NCBI RefSeq assembly: GCF_023156245.1
Contig: NZ_JAKZAH010000027.1
Coordinates: 1 to 51,333, forward strand
DNA length: 51,333 nucleotides
DNA from: Marinobacter bryozoorum
Lineage (GTDB): Bacteria; Pseudomonadota; Gammaproteobacteria; Pseudomonadales; Oleiphilaceae
Direction of reading: 5' to 3'
The translations under genes were made by a program, and so were the position numbers. This document shows, piece after piece, positions 25,318-34,233 of the stretch; the first letter of the stretch is position 1; each line of letters starts with the position of its first letter. The notes under the pieces are model-generated. The model did not search any database. It was given only the letters and a program-made list of their open reading frames with translations, and had not been told where the DNA came from.

Positions 25318-26832
25318 TCAGCGGGTCTGGACTTCCAGCGAGAAACCCTGCTTTGCGAGGTAGTCCTTTTCGTTTTCCAGGTCTGCCAGGGTCAGGGGTC
25401 GCTGGCTGAGCCAGTCTTCATCGAAGGTCAGTTGCAGTCGGCGGTTCGACGCCTTTGCGGTCAACGCCGGCGGCGCCTCGTAGTTGCGGGCGTGCTGCAG
25501 CAGAACTCCGAGCCGGAGCAGTACACACAGACGCTTGAGGCGCTGGGCGTCGGCAGGCTCGAAACCGTCGAAGATCGATGGGGCAAACTTGCGCCGATGC
25601 CCCCGCACCAGCGTCGCCAGCTCCTGCTGGAACTGTTGCGTGAAACCGGGCAGGTCAGAATAGTGAAGCAGGTAGGCACCATGCTTGTGGTACTGGCTGT
25701 GCGCAATGGTCAGGCCAATCTCGTGTAGCCGTCCGGCCCATCGCAGCAGCTCTTCATCCCCAAGCGTGTTGATGTTCCAGTCCCGGCATACGCCCCGCCA
25801 CAGGGCGATGGAAGAAGCTTCCACGGCCTCACCATGGCGCTGATCCAGGTGATAGCGCTCCTGCAGCGCGGTAATGGTACGTTCACGAACATCCTCGTGC
25901 TGAATTCGCCCCAGGATGTCGTACAGCAGCCCTTCACGCAGGGCGCCGTCGGCATAGGTCATCCCTTCAATGCCGAGGGACTCGAAGGCCGCCAGCAAGA
26001 TGGCGAAGCCCGCCGGGAAAATGCTCTGCCGGTCCGTGCGAACCCCAAGATCCGCCAGGCGCCGCACATGGCCCATATCGATCAGCCGTCGGCGCAGCTC
26101 CCGCATACTCTTCAGGTCTATGGCCCCATCGGTGATGCGCAGGGTCGCCAGAACGTTGGCTACGGCCTTGATAGAGCCGGACGATCCCACCGCACTGTGC
26201 CAACCCAGTTCCCGGTAACGGGAACGGATATTGAGCAGCTCCTGGGATGCATGAGTGACGGCCTGGTCCATCAGCCGTCGGGTGATCTTGCCGTCGGGGA
26301 AGTAACGATTGCGGAACGACACACAGCCCATATGCAGGCTTTCCAGCGCCTGGGTCTCGAAGCGCTCGCCGATAATAAACTCGGTGCTGCCGCCGCCAAT
26401 ATCCACCACCAGCCGGCGGCCGGTGTCATCAGACAGGGTGTGAGACACCCCCAGGTAGATCAGGCGGGCCTCTTCCCGGCCGGCAATGATCTCTACCGGG
26501 TAGCCGAGAACGTCCTCGGCGCGGGCGATGAACTCCTGGGTATTGCGGGCAACCCGCAGGGCATTGGTGCCGACGATCTGAACGGCTTCCGGGGGCATGC
26601 CGCTGAGGCGCTGGGCGAAGCGACTGAGACAGGCGAGGGCCCGTTGCTGGGCTTCTTCGGTGAGGTTGTTGTTGGCGTCCAGGCCAGCCCCCAGCTGAAC
26701 TTTCTCTCCCATCTTCTCTAGGGTCCGGATTTCACCGTGTACCTGGCGGGCGACCACCATATGAAAACTGTTGGAGCCCATGTCGATGGCCGCAAGCAGC
26801 TCGGGCGGGTTGGCGTTGTCTGAAGCCGTCAC
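25318..26832 (-). CDS. ppx: exopolyphosphatase
   Basis: This 504-residue Ppx/GppA family protein carries phosphate-binding loops AAIDMGSNSFHMVV and VVDIGGGSTEF, SSGSIKAVANVL, and a C-terminal HD-like region (LHEIGLTIAHSQYHKHGAYL). It cleaves terminal phosphate from polyphosphate chains. The start codon is GTG at 26832, with AGAGGA upstream. It faces away from trxA, as in Pseudomonas; no ppk is in the window. Confidence 0.94.
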   Translation of the reverse strand: MTASDNANPPELLAAIDMGSNSFHMVVARQVHGEIRTLEKMGEKVQLGAGLDANNNLTEEAQQRALACLSRFAQRLSGMPPEAVQIVGTNALRVARNTQEFIARAEDVLGYPVEIIAGREEARLIYLGVSHTLSDDTGRRLVVDIGGGSTEFIIGERFETQALESLHMGCVSFRNRYFPDGKITRRLMDQAVTHASQELLNIRSRYRELGWHSAVGSSGSIKAVANVLATLRITDGAIDLKSMRELRRRLIDMGHVRRLADLGVRTDRQSIFPAGFAILLAAFESLGIEGMTYADGALREGLLYDILGRIQHEDVRERTITALQERYHLDQRHGEAVEASSIALWRGVCRDWNINTLGDEELLRWAGRLHEIGLTIAHSQYHKHGAYLLHYSDLPGFTQQFQQELATLVRGHRRKFAPSIFDGFEPADAQRLKRLCVLLRLGVLLQHARNYEAPPALTAKASNRRLQLTFDEDWLSQRPLTLADLENEKDYLAKQGFSLEVQTR

Positions 26833-26888
26833 GTGTCTTGAAATCCTCTTGCCAGCCTATATAGTGAGGCGCCTGCGCCGCTGCCGGT

Positions 26889-26918
26889 ACTATAAGCGAA
26901 TTACATCAAGCCTGTCAG
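26889..26918 (-). promoter_or_regulatory. candidate sigma-70 promoter for ppx
   Basis: On the minus strand, CTGACA (26913-26918) and TATAGT (26889-26894) are separated by 18 bases, lying 57 bases before the GTG start. The 328-base gap between ppx and trxA (26833-27160) holds no gene. A second TATAGT at 27034-27039 on the plus strand may serve trxA, but it lacks a good -35. Confidence 0.5.
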
Positions 26919-27160
26919 TACTGGAAGCGCCTGGTGTACCAACCGGAAGCTTCTCCCGGAACACACTGGCAATAGCGGAGACTACTGCCACGGGGACGCT
27001 TCACAGGTGGAAGCCAAATCGCGTAAAGTAACGTATAGTCGCTTTTCAGAAGCCACCCTATTTTGTTCGCGGCGGTGATGCCACCGTCAAAGATCCAGCT
27101 CACCGGACGCCAGGCCCCGCAAGGGTTTCCGGCCTCCCGTGACAGAAGCAGGAAACAGCA

Positions 27161-27487
27161 ATGAGCGGAAATATCGTAAACGTAACCGACGATTCCTTTG
27201 AGCAGGACGTACTGAACTCCGACACCCCTGTACTGGTGGACTACTGGGCAGAGTGGTGCGGACCGTGCAAGATGATTGCCCCGGTACTGGAAGAAATCGC
27301 CGAGGAATACGAAGGCAAGCTCAAGGTCTGCAAGCTGAACATCGACGAAAATGAACAGACCCCGCCGAAATTCAACATCCGCGGCATTCCCACCCTGATG
27401 CTGTTCAAGAACGGCAACGTGGATGCCACCAAGGTAGGCGCCCTGTCCAAGTCCCAGCTGGCCGCCTTCCTGGACAGCAACCTCTAA
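27161..27487 (+). CDS. trxA: thioredoxin
   Basis: This 108-residue thioredoxin has the active site WCGPC (Cys33 and Cys36), [20 protein letters not shown] around it, the cis-proline loop [10 protein letters not shown], and a closing [16 protein letters not shown] helix. It is a cytoplasmic disulfide reductase. AGCAGGAAACAGCA precedes the ATG. A strong terminator follows. Confidence 0.97.
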   Translation: MSGNIVNVTDDSFEQDVLNSDTPVLVDYWAEWCGPCKMIAPVLEEIAEEYEGKLKVCKLNIDENEQTPPKFNIRGIPTLMLFKNGNVDATKVGALSKSQLAAFLDSNL

Positions 27488-27504
27488 GCGGTTAATGTCC
27501 ACAG

Positions 27505-27556
27505 CCGCCCCTGAACCTGGCCCCCGAACACAGGCCAGGGTCACGGGCGGTTTTTT
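27505..27556 (+). terminator. terminator after trxA
   Basis: A long interrupted stem (CCGCCC...CCTGGCC with GGCCAGG...GGGCGG) is followed by six T residues. Its T run ends only about 6 bases before the mobA start codon. Confidence 0.88.
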
Positions 27557-27562
27557 ATTGCC

Positions 27563-28156
27563 ATGACCAGCGACCGACCTCCCGCCATCATCGGCCTGCT
27601 CCTCGCCGGTGGCAAAGGCTCCCGAATGGGCGGCCAGGACAAGGGCGTGCTCCCCTGGCAGGGCCAGCCCATGGCCCGGTGGGTCTACCAGGCCCTGGGC
27701 GCAGTAACCCCCGCCGTATTCATCAGCGCCAATCGTTCCCTGGACGACTACGAACAACTGGCCCCGGGCCACGTCCTCCAGGACCCTGACGACCTTCGCC
27801 ACCAGGGCCCCCTGGCCGGCCTGCTCACCGGTCTTAAAGCCGCTGCTCGTGAAGGCGCCAGCGCAGTCCTCGTCTGCCCCTGTGACACCCCCGGAATCAC
27901 CCCGGCCACCCTCGACGCCCTGGTAACAGCCTGGGAGGCGCAGCCTGAACGCCCGGTAATAGCCGAAAGTGAGGGCAGGACACACCCCCTGCATGGGGTC
28001 TATCCCGTCAGCCTTATGGTTTCTCTCCAGCAGTGGCTGGAATCCGGTAACCGTCGGGTGATGGGATTTGCAGAGTCGGTTGGGGTAACGGTGGTTGACT
28101 GTCCGGAAGCCGGCGAGATTTTCAGTAACCGAAATAAACCAGCTGATTTGCTGTAG
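27563..28156 (+). CDS. mobA: molybdenum cofactor guanylyltransferase
   Basis: This 197-residue nucleotidyltransferase has the GTP-binding loop LLLAGGKGSRMGGQDKG, a DxxxxxGPLAGL segment (PDDLRHQGPLAGLL), CPCDTPGI with the metal-binding Asp, and HPLHGVYP. It attaches GMP to molybdopterin to give the MGD form of the cofactor. The start cannot be moved downstream without losing the glycine loop, and it has no Shine-Dalgarno because the trxA terminator ends just before it. It is convergent with moaE. Confidence 0.93.
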   Translation: MTSDRPPAIIGLLLAGGKGSRMGGQDKGVLPWQGQPMARWVYQALGAVTPAVFISANRSLDDYEQLAPGHVLQDPDDLRHQGPLAGLLTGLKAAAREGASAVLVCPCDTPGITPATLDALVTAWEAQPERPVIAESEGRTHPLHGVYPVSLMVSLQQWLESGNRRVMGFAESVGVTVVDCPEAGEIFSNRNKPADLL

Positions 28157-28188
28157 TTTTTTTGATGCCGAAAAGCGCAGTTTAAATC

Positions 28189-28278
28189 GGTATCCGGGTG
28201 GGGGAGCTTTCTGCAGGAAAAAGGTGTCTGAGCAAAGCGAGTTCTTTTTCCGGAAGAAAGCTCCCCCACCCGGGTACC
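28189..28278. repeat. 90-base extragenic palindrome between mobA and moaE
   Basis: Arms 28189-28212 and 28255-28278 are inverted repeats matching at 23 of 24 positions (core GTGGGGGAGCTTTCT). Inside, GGAAAAAG (28216-28223) pairs with CTTTTTCC (28244-28251) around a 20-base loop containing CTGAGCAAAGCGAG. The structure would fold as one long hairpin in either transcript. Its form suggests a repeated extragenic palindromic element; it may also act as a bidirectional terminator for the convergent genes. Confidence 0.8.
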
Positions 28279-28303
28279 AGCCACCAGGCCCTGAACAAGG
28301 GGG

Positions 28304-28759
28304 CTATCCCTCCCAACGCCCACCAACTGCCAAGTCCGAATCCTTCTGCGCAACCCAGTGCTCCCCCGACTCAGTGAGCTCCTTCTTCCAGAAAGGCGCA
28401 CTGGTCTTCAGCACATCCATCAGAAACTGGCAGACAGCAAACGCGTCCCCGCGATGGGCGCTGGCCACACCCACAAAGACAATCTGGTCTGAAAGCCGCA
28501 ATGTACCGACCCGGTGAATCACCTTCACCCGGCGAACGTCCCACCGTTCCCGGGCCTGGCGGATCAGGTCACTGATCACCTGCTCGGTCATGCCGGGATA
28601 ATGTTCCAGGTACAGCCCGGTTACCCCCTGAAGATCGCCGCTGTCCCTTACCAGGCCGGTAAATGTCGCGATGGCACCCGTACCCGAGCCACTGTCCCGA
28701 AGGCTTTCATATTCTGCCGCAGGATCGAAATCCGCTTCGCCGATGCGCACCTCTTCCAT
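28304..28759 (-). CDS. moaE: molybdopterin synthase large (catalytic) subunit
   Basis: This 151-residue MoaE carries GAIATFTGLVRD, LEHYPGMTEQ, the basic VKVIHRVGTL region and the C-terminal RGDAFAVCQFLMDVLKTSAP then FWKKE, whose lysines line the active site. It transfers sulfur from MoaD to cPMP to form molybdopterin. It starts 2 bases after the moaD stop, with GGAGG upstream, in the moaB-moeA-moaD-moaE operon. Confidence 0.95.
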   Translation of the reverse strand: MEEVRIGEADFDPAAEYESLRDSGSGTGAIATFTGLVRDSGDLQGVTGLYLEHYPGMTEQVISDLIRQARERWDVRRVKVIHRVGTLRLSDQIVFVGVASAHRGDAFAVCQFLMDVLKTSAPFWKKELTESGEHWVAQKDSDLAVGGRWEG

Positions 28760-28761
28760 GC

Positions 28762-29031
28762 CTAGCCTCCGGTTACCGGCGGGAAAAAGGCCACTTCATC
28801 CCCGGGTTGCACCGGGGTGGCAGGTTTCGCCATGGCCTGGTTCACTGCAATCATCACCGGCTGGTCGCCGGTCAGCTGTGCCCAGGCGCCGCCACGACTC
28901 GACAGCTGCTCCAGCAGGTTGCCGGCCGTCTGGCCGGGCTCGCAGGGCAGGGTTTCCCGGTCCGTACCCAGCTCTTCACGAAGGCGGGCAAAAAAACGAA
29001 CGGTCACAGTCTGGTCACTCATGGTCGTCAT
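28762..29031 (-). CDS. moaD: molybdopterin synthase sulfur carrier subunit
   Basis: This 89-residue ubiquitin-like protein ends in the Gly-Gly tail (FFPPVTGG) that is adenylated and thiocarboxylated. It opens [14 protein letters not shown]. It is the small subunit partnered with MoaE. ATG 29031 overlaps the moeA stop (ATGA); a second in-frame ATG lies at 29022. Confidence 0.94.
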   Translation of the reverse strand: MTTMSDQTVTVRFFARLREELGTDRETLPCEPGQTAGNLLEQLSSRGGAWAQLTGDQPVMIAVNQAMAKPATPVQPGDEVAFFPPVTGG

Positions 29032-30242
29032 CCAAGCAATTCACTGAAAGCGTAGTAAAGCACGCTGTCTCCGGCAGACAGGGTGGTATTTTCAGGCACC
29101 ACCGCAAGGCCTTCCCCCCAGCACGCGGAACTCAGCACACCGGAACTCTGGTTCGGGTAGGCGGCTACCTCGACCTGATCGCCATTGGCCTGCTTGCGGG
29201 CCCGCAGGAACTCCCGGCGTACCGAAGGCTTGTCCACCGGGAACGCCGCCGGCAAACGTTCGCCCAGGGGGCGGTAGCGACGGTTGCCCTGGCAATGGCG
29301 AATATAGGGCAGCCCGGCCACCAGGAAGGTCACCAGCACCGCAGCCGGGTTACCGGGAAGGCCCAGCACCGGCGTACCGTCCAGGGAGCCGAAGGCCAGG
29401 GGCTTGCCGGGCTTGATGGCCAGGCGCCACAGGGAAAGCTCGCCAGTTTCTTCCAGTACTACACGAACATGGTCTTCCTCACCGACGGAAACGCCACCGC
29501 TGGTGATGATCAGATCGGCTTCGGCGGCCGCCCCCAGCAACGATGCCCGGGTGTCCTGCCGGTTGTCCTTCAGCGTCTCGCAGCGAATGATCTCGCAGCC
29601 GACGGTCTGCAGCAGTCCCCTCAGGGTATAGCGGTTGGTGTTGTAGATCTGGCCGGGCTGTAGTGGCTGGCCAGGGTCCACCAGCTCGTCGCCGGTGGAA
29701 AAAACGGCTACCCGAAGCGGTTGCAGCACCTCGACTGAGCCAATGCCCATAGAGCCGAGCAATCCCATTTCCTGGGGCCGGATGGGCGTGCCGGCGGACA
29801 GGGCGATGTCGCCACTGCGCAGGTCCTGGCCCTGGCGCCGGATGTTCTGGCCCTGTTCAACGGTTGCGGTTATAGCGATACCGCCGTCCTGCTGTTCGGT
29901 TCGCTCCTGCATCACCACCGCATCGGCTCCGGCCGGAATCTCCGAGCCGGTAAAAATGCGCACGGCAGTGCCAGGCTCCAGGGTGCCGGGCGCCTGTCCG
30001 GCCGCAACCCTGGCCGATACGGGCAGGGGTGCCCCGGAAGCGGTATCCGCCATCCGCACGGCGTAGCCGTCCACGGCGCTGTTGTTTGCGGGTGGTACGT
30101 CTGCCGGCACCCGGATATCCCCTGCCAGGATGCGACCGAGGGTCCGCTCCAGGGGGAGCTGTTCGGTCCGGTCCATCACGTGCGCCCGGGCCAGCAGGTG
30201 TTCCAGGGCATCGTCCAGTGACGTCAGGATCTGTCCGCCCAT
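29028..30242 (-). CDS. moeA: molybdopterin molybdenumtransferase
   Basis: This protein of about 404 residues opens [10 protein letters not shown] and has the MoeA domains: [63 protein letters not shown] and [12 protein letters not shown]. It inserts molybdate into adenylylated molybdopterin. ATG 30242 is favoured; a GTG at 30245 is also in frame. The start overlaps the moaB stop, and its own stop overlaps moaD, so the operon is tightly coupled. Confidence 0.94.
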   Translation of the reverse strand: MGGQILTSLDDALEHLLARAHVMDRTEQLPLERTLGRILAGDIRVPADVPPANNSAVDGYAVRMADTASGAPLPVSARVAAGQAPGTLEPGTAVRIFTGSEIPAGADAVVMQERTEQQDGGIAITATVEQGQNIRRQGQDLRSGDIALSAGTPIRPQEMGLLGSMGIGSVEVLQPLRVAVFSTGDELVDPGQPLQPGQIYNTNRYTLRGLLQTVGCEIIRCETLKDNRQDTRASLLGAAAEADLIITSGGVSVGEEDHVRVVLEETGELSLWRLAIKPGKPLAFGSLDGTPVLGLPGNPAAVLVTFLVAGLPYIRHCQGNRRYRPLGERLPAAFPVDKPSVRREFLRARKQANGDQVEVAAYPNQSSGVLSSACWGEGLAVVPENTTLSAGDSVLYYAFSELLG

Positions 30243-30814
30243 CACGCCTGTGCCTTGTCGCCGATGACTTCATCCAGCCGGTGAACCGGGCGGTCCGGTT
30301 TGCGCTGCACCAGGGCTGCGAAGTTGCAGGGGCCGTGGCGGCTGTCCAGCTGCGTATTCAGGATGCCTTCCCAGCCGGTGCGGCAGGCGCCGGTGGAACC
30401 GGGCAGGCAGAAGATCACGGTATGGTTGGCAAGCCCGCCAAAGGCCCGGGACTGGATGGTGGAGGTGCCGATGTCCAGTTGTGACAGCCGGCGGAACTCC
30501 TCACCAAAGCCATCAATGGTCTTGTCCAGCAGCGGACCGACAGCTTCCGGGGTGCTGTCGCGCTCATGGAAGCCGGTGCCGCCGGTAATGATAATGCCGT
30601 GAATGGCCGGGTCCGCGATCCAGCGGGACATCAGCGCGCGCACGAGGTAAACGTCGTCCGGCAGGATGCGGCGGGCGGCCAGCTGGTGGCCGGTGGCGAG
30701 CAACTGGTCTTCCAGGTACTGCCCGGAGGTGTCTTCCTCCGGACCACGGGTGTCGGATACGGTCAGCAGGGCGATGTTCAGGGGCACCAGTTCGCCGGTG
30801 GGTTTGCTGCTCAT
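30242..30814 (-). CDS. moaB: molybdenum cofactor biosynthesis protein B
   Basis: This 190-residue MoaB/MogA-like protein has [35 protein letters not shown] and [18 protein letters not shown]. It probably adenylylates molybdopterin before metal insertion by MoeA. ATG 30814 (MSSKPTGE) is chosen because GGAG lies 7 bases upstream; in-frame starts further up lack such a site. It is first in the minus-strand Moco operon and diverges from rho. Confidence 0.93.
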   Translation of the reverse strand: MSSKPTGELVPLNIALLTVSDTRGPEEDTSGQYLEDQLLATGHQLAARRILPDDVYLVRALMSRWIADPAIHGIIITGGTGFHERDSTPEAVGPLLDKTIDGFGEEFRRLSQLDIGTSTIQSRAFGGLANHTVIFCLPGSTGACRTGWEGILNTQLDSRHGPCNFAALVQRKPDRPVHRLDEVIGDKAQA

Positions 30815-30962
30815 GGAAATCTCCGCAGTGGTCATGAATGTATTGGTTCCAGTATCCGCATTGGTCCCGGCCATTGGAAGGGAATACCCCAACCGGTATA
30901 GGTAATGTTCCGGTCAAACCGGGGCGGGGCGCAAAAACCGGTGCAAAAATGGGCAGTAACAC

Positions 30963-30992
30963 TTGACAGAGGTACAGCCGGTAGTCGATTAT
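30963..30992 (+). promoter_or_regulatory. candidate promoter for rho
   Basis: TTGACA (30963-30968, a perfect -35) and GATTAT (30987-30992) are separated by 18 bases. This gives a leader of roughly 175 nucleotides before the rho start. Confidence 0.6.
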
Positions 30993-31020
30993 CCTGTTTG
31001 CCTGGCGAACGGTTGTTCTC

Positions 31021-31175
31021 CCTGTCCCTGGCCTCTATATTTTCCGGACTCCATCACTACCGGTTGCTCCATCTGGCCAGCACCAACTTTTTACCGTTTA
31101 TCTGATCAACCCGTTCAGGGGCATCCCTGTCATTTCAACGATCGCTTACTTCCATTCCTGATAATCCAACAAACT
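31021..31175 (+). promoter_or_regulatory. C-rich, G-poor rho leader (possible rut region)
   Basis: By hand count these 155 bases contain 53 C and 22 G, with many pyrimidine-C steps and little stable pairing. That is the composition Rho loads on. The leader has no Shine-Dalgarno before the rho ATG. Autoregulation of rho by termination in its own leader is known in E. coli; the equivalent here is inferred. Confidence 0.5.
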
Positions 31176-32438
31176 ATGAATCTTACTGAACTCAAGCAGA
31201 AGTCTGTGCCCGAATTGCTCGACATCGCGCAGGAAATGGGCCTGGAGAACCTCGCCCGTTCCCGCAAGCAGGATGTCATCTTCACCATTCTGAAGAAACA
31301 CGCCAAGAGCGGCGAAGACATCTACGGCGATGGCGTACTGGAGATTCTGCAGGACGGCTTCGGCTTCCTCCGCTCCGCCGATGCCTCCTACCTGGCCGGG
31401 CCCGATGATATTTATGTCTCTCCCAGCCAGATCCGTCGTTTCAACCTGCGTACCGGCGACACCGTCTCCGGCAAGATCCGTCCGCCGAAGGACGGTGAGC
31501 GGTATTTTGCGCTGCTCAAGGTCAACGAGATCAACTTTGACCGGCCGGACAATGCCCGCAACAAGATTCTGTTTGAGAACCTGACACCGCTGTTCCCGGA
31601 CGAGCGGCTGGTGCTGGAAGCCGGTAACGGCAGTACAGAAGACCTGTCTTCCCGGGTGCTGGACCTGGTGGCACCTATCGGCAAGGGCCAGCGTGGCCTG
31701 ATCGTTTCTCCACCCAAGGCGGGTAAGACCCTGTTGATGCAGGGCATCGCCCAGGCGATCACCCGTAACAACCCCGAGTGCCATGTGATGGTGCTGCTCA
31801 TTGATGAGCGTCCGGAGGAAGTGACGGAGATGCAGCGCACTGTGCGCGGCGAGGTTATTGCCTCCACCTTTGACGAGCCGCCGGCCCGTCACGTCCAGGT
31901 GGCGGAGATGGTGATCGAGAAGGCCAAGCGCCTGGTGGAGCACAAGAAGGATGTGGTCATCCTGCTGGACTCCATCACTCGCCTGGCCCGTGCCTACAAC
32001 ACGGTCATCCCGTCCTCAGGCAAGGTATTGACCGGTGGTGTGGACGCCCATGCCCTGGAAAAGCCCAAGCGCTTCTTCGGTGCGGCCCGGAATGTGGAAG
32101 AGGGCGGCAGCCTGACCATCCTGGCAACGGCGCTGGTGGATACCGGTTCCAAGATGGACGAGGTTATCTACGAGGAGTTCAAGGGTACCGGTAACATGGA
32201 GATACACCTGGACCGCAAGATTGCGGAGAAGCGGGTCTATCCGGCCATGAATATCCGGCGCTCCGGTACTCGCCGCGAGGATCTGCTGATGACTGAGGCA
32301 GACATTCAGCGTGTCTGGATTCTGCGCAAGTTGCTCCACTCCATGGACGACGATACGGCGGCCATTGAATTCCTGCTGGACAAGCTCAGGGATACGAAGA
32401 CCAACGACGAGTTCTTCCAGTCCATGAAGCGTCGTTAA
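31176..32438 (+). CDS. rho: transcription termination factor Rho
   Basis: This 420-residue Rho starts [20 protein letters not shown] at ATG 31176; the frame is open upstream but unrelated. The N-terminal RNA-binding domain has GFGFLR (61-66) and [12 protein letters not shown]. The ATPase has Walker A PPKAGKT (179-185), [10 protein letters not shown], the Q loop/arginine finger region, and the R loop [20 protein letters not shown]. It forms a hexamer that ends untranslated transcripts. It is followed by a large palindromic sequence. Confidence 0.97.
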   Translation: MNLTELKQKSVPELLDIAQEMGLENLARSRKQDVIFTILKKHAKSGEDIYGDGVLEILQDGFGFLRSADASYLAGPDDIYVSPSQIRRFNLRTGDTVSGKIRPPKDGERYFALLKVNEINFDRPDNARNKILFENLTPLFPDERLVLEAGNGSTEDLSSRVLDLVAPIGKGQRGLIVSPPKAGKTLLMQGIAQAITRNNPECHVMVLLIDERPEEVTEMQRTVRGEVIASTFDEPPARHVQVAEMVIEKAKRLVEHKKDVVILLDSITRLARAYNTVIPSSGKVLTGGVDAHALEKPKRFFGAARNVEEGGSLTILATALVDTGSKMDEVIYEEFKGTGNMEIHLDRKIAEKRVYPAMNIRRSGTRREDLLMTEADIQRVWILRKLLHSMDDDTAAIEFLLDKLRDTKTNDEFFQSMKRR

Positions 32439-32466
32439 TAGCCGCTGGTCCGGTGGGGACTTCTTT

Positions 32467-32613
32467 GCGCATGGGCCCTGGGGAAGGGGCAGCATCGTGA
32501 AGCCCCTCACCGGACGCGCCATGAATACCTCCCTGTAGGCTCGTGTTGCCATCCCTGGCAACACTTAATGGTCCGGTGAGGAGCTTCACGACACTGCCCC
32601 ATTAACCATGTGC
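32467..32613. repeat. nested palindromic element between rho and ubiD
   Basis: Arms 32486-32515 and 32571-32600 match as inverted repeats at 27 of 30 positions. Further out, GCGCATGG (32467-32474) pairs with CCATGTGC (32606-32613) at 7 of 8. Between the arms lies a perfect hairpin GTGTTGCC/GGCAACAC (32543-32564). The whole forms a cruciform-like stem of about 147 bases. It resembles extragenic repeats I recall from marine gammaproteobacteria, with the inner phrase GAATACCTCCCTGTAGGC. It may also end rho transcription. Confidence 0.75.
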
Positions 32614-32744
32614 GCGCATCGAACAGCAATCCATGTCGGAATGACCTCGTAATAGATGGAGTCCCGTTCCTGCCACCAACACCAGCAGGCCGGGGCGAAA
32701 CGTCGACCTTTGGGCACCGGGTGAATAACCAGACGGAGACCGGC

Positions 32745-34232
32745 ATGAAATACAACGACCTGCGAGACTTCCTTGCCCAGCTGGAAAAAATGGGCGAGCT
32801 CAAGCGTATTTCGGTTGAGGTGGACCCCCACCTGGAAATGACCGAAATCTGCGATCGCACCCTGCGGGCGGGTGGGCCGGCGTTGCTGTTCGAGAACCCG
32901 AAAGGTTATGACATGCCGGTACTGGGCAACCTGTTCGGAACCCCGAAACGGGTGGCCATGGGCATGGGGCAGGACAGTGTTACCGCCCTGCGGGATATCG
33001 GCAAGCTGCTCGCCTACCTGAAGGAACCGGATCCCCCCAAGGGCTTCCGGGATGCCATCGAAAAGCTCCCCCTGTTCCGCCAGGTTATGCGCATGAGCCC
33101 GAAAGTGCTGCGCTCGGCTCCCTGCCAGGAAGTGGTGCTTGAGAAGGACGATGTGGACCTGGGCAAGATACCCGTTCAGCATTGCTGGCCAGGGGATGCC
33201 GGGCCGCTGGTGACCTGGCCCCTGGTGATTACCCGTGGTCCCCACAAGGAGCGCCAGAACCTGGGCATCTATCGCCAGCAGGTGATTGGCAGGAACCGCC
33301 TGATCATGCGCTGGCTCAGCCACCGGGGCGGTGCGCTGGATTTCCAGGAGTGGCAACGGGCCAACCCGGGACAGCCATTCCCTATTGCCGTGGCACTGGG
33401 CGCGGACCCGGCCACCATTCTCGGGGCGGTGACGCCGGTGCCCGATACGCTCTCGGAGTATGCCTTCGCAGGGCTGCTGCGAGGCGGGCGCACCGAACTG
33501 GTCAAGGCCGGGCTCAGTGATCTTCAGGTGCCCGCCAGTGCCGAGATCGTGCTGGAAGGGTTTATCTACCCGGACGATACCGCGCCCGAAGGCCCCTTTG
33601 GTGACCATACCGGCTACTACAACGAGGTGGAGCAGTTCCCGGTGTTTACCGTGGAGCGTATGACCCACCGGAAGGACCCCATCTATCACAGCACCTACAC
33701 CGGCCGGCCACCGGATGAGCCGGCGATTCTGGGCGTGGCCCTGAACGAGGTGTTCATTCCCATTTTGCAGAAGCAGTTCCCGGAGATTGTCGACTTCTAC
33801 CTGCCGCCGGAAGGTTGTTCCTACCGCCTGGCGGTGGTCACCATGAAGAAACAGTACCCGGGCCATGCCAAGCGGGTAATGATGGGTGTCTGGTCGTTCC
33901 TGCGTCAGTTCATGTACACCAAGTTTGTCATCGTGACCGATGACGATGTGAACGCCCGGGACTGGAACGACGTCATCTGGGCCATGACTACCCGGATGGA
34001 CCCGGTCCGGGATACCACGATGATTGAAAATACACCGATTGATTACCTGGACTTTGCCTCGCCGGTCTCCGGACTGGGCTCCAAGATGGGCCTGGACGCC
34101 ACCAGCAAGTGGCCGGGGGAAACGGACCGGGAGTGGGGCACGCCAATCACCATGGATGACGACGTGAAACGTCGGGTCGATGAGAAATGGGACAGCCTGG
34201 GCATTGAAAACCCGGGCTCCCGCCCCGAGTAA
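32745..34232 (+). CDS. ubiD: 4-hydroxy-3-polyprenylbenzoate decarboxylase
   Basis: This 495-residue UbiD starts [20 protein letters not shown] with GGAG 7 bases upstream. Family blocks include [20 protein letters not shown], the prenylated-FMN binding region with [20 protein letters not shown], and the catalytic [15 protein letters not shown] segment. It decarboxylates the ubiquinone precursor. The flavin partner UbiX is not in the window. One base separates its stop from the next gene. Confidence 0.95.
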   Translation: MKYNDLRDFLAQLEKMGELKRISVEVDPHLEMTEICDRTLRAGGPALLFENPKGYDMPVLGNLFGTPKRVAMGMGQDSVTALRDIGKLLAYLKEPDPPKGFRDAIEKLPLFRQVMRMSPKVLRSAPCQEVVLEKDDVDLGKIPVQHCWPGDAGPLVTWPLVITRGPHKERQNLGIYRQQVIGRNRLIMRWLSHRGGALDFQEWQRANPGQPFPIAVALGADPATILGAVTPVPDTLSEYAFAGLLRGGRTELVKAGLSDLQVPASAEIVLEGFIYPDDTAPEGPFGDHTGYYNEVEQFPVFTVERMTHRKDPIYHSTYTGRPPDEPAILGVALNEVFIPILQKQFPEIVDFYLPPEGCSYRLAVVTMKKQYPGHAKRVMMGVWSFLRQFMYTKFVIVTDDDVNARDWNDVIWAMTTRMDPVRDTTMIENTPIDYLDFASPVSGLGSKMGLDATSKWPGETDREWGTPITMDDDVKRRVDEKWDSLGIENPGSRPE

Positions 34233-34233
34233 T

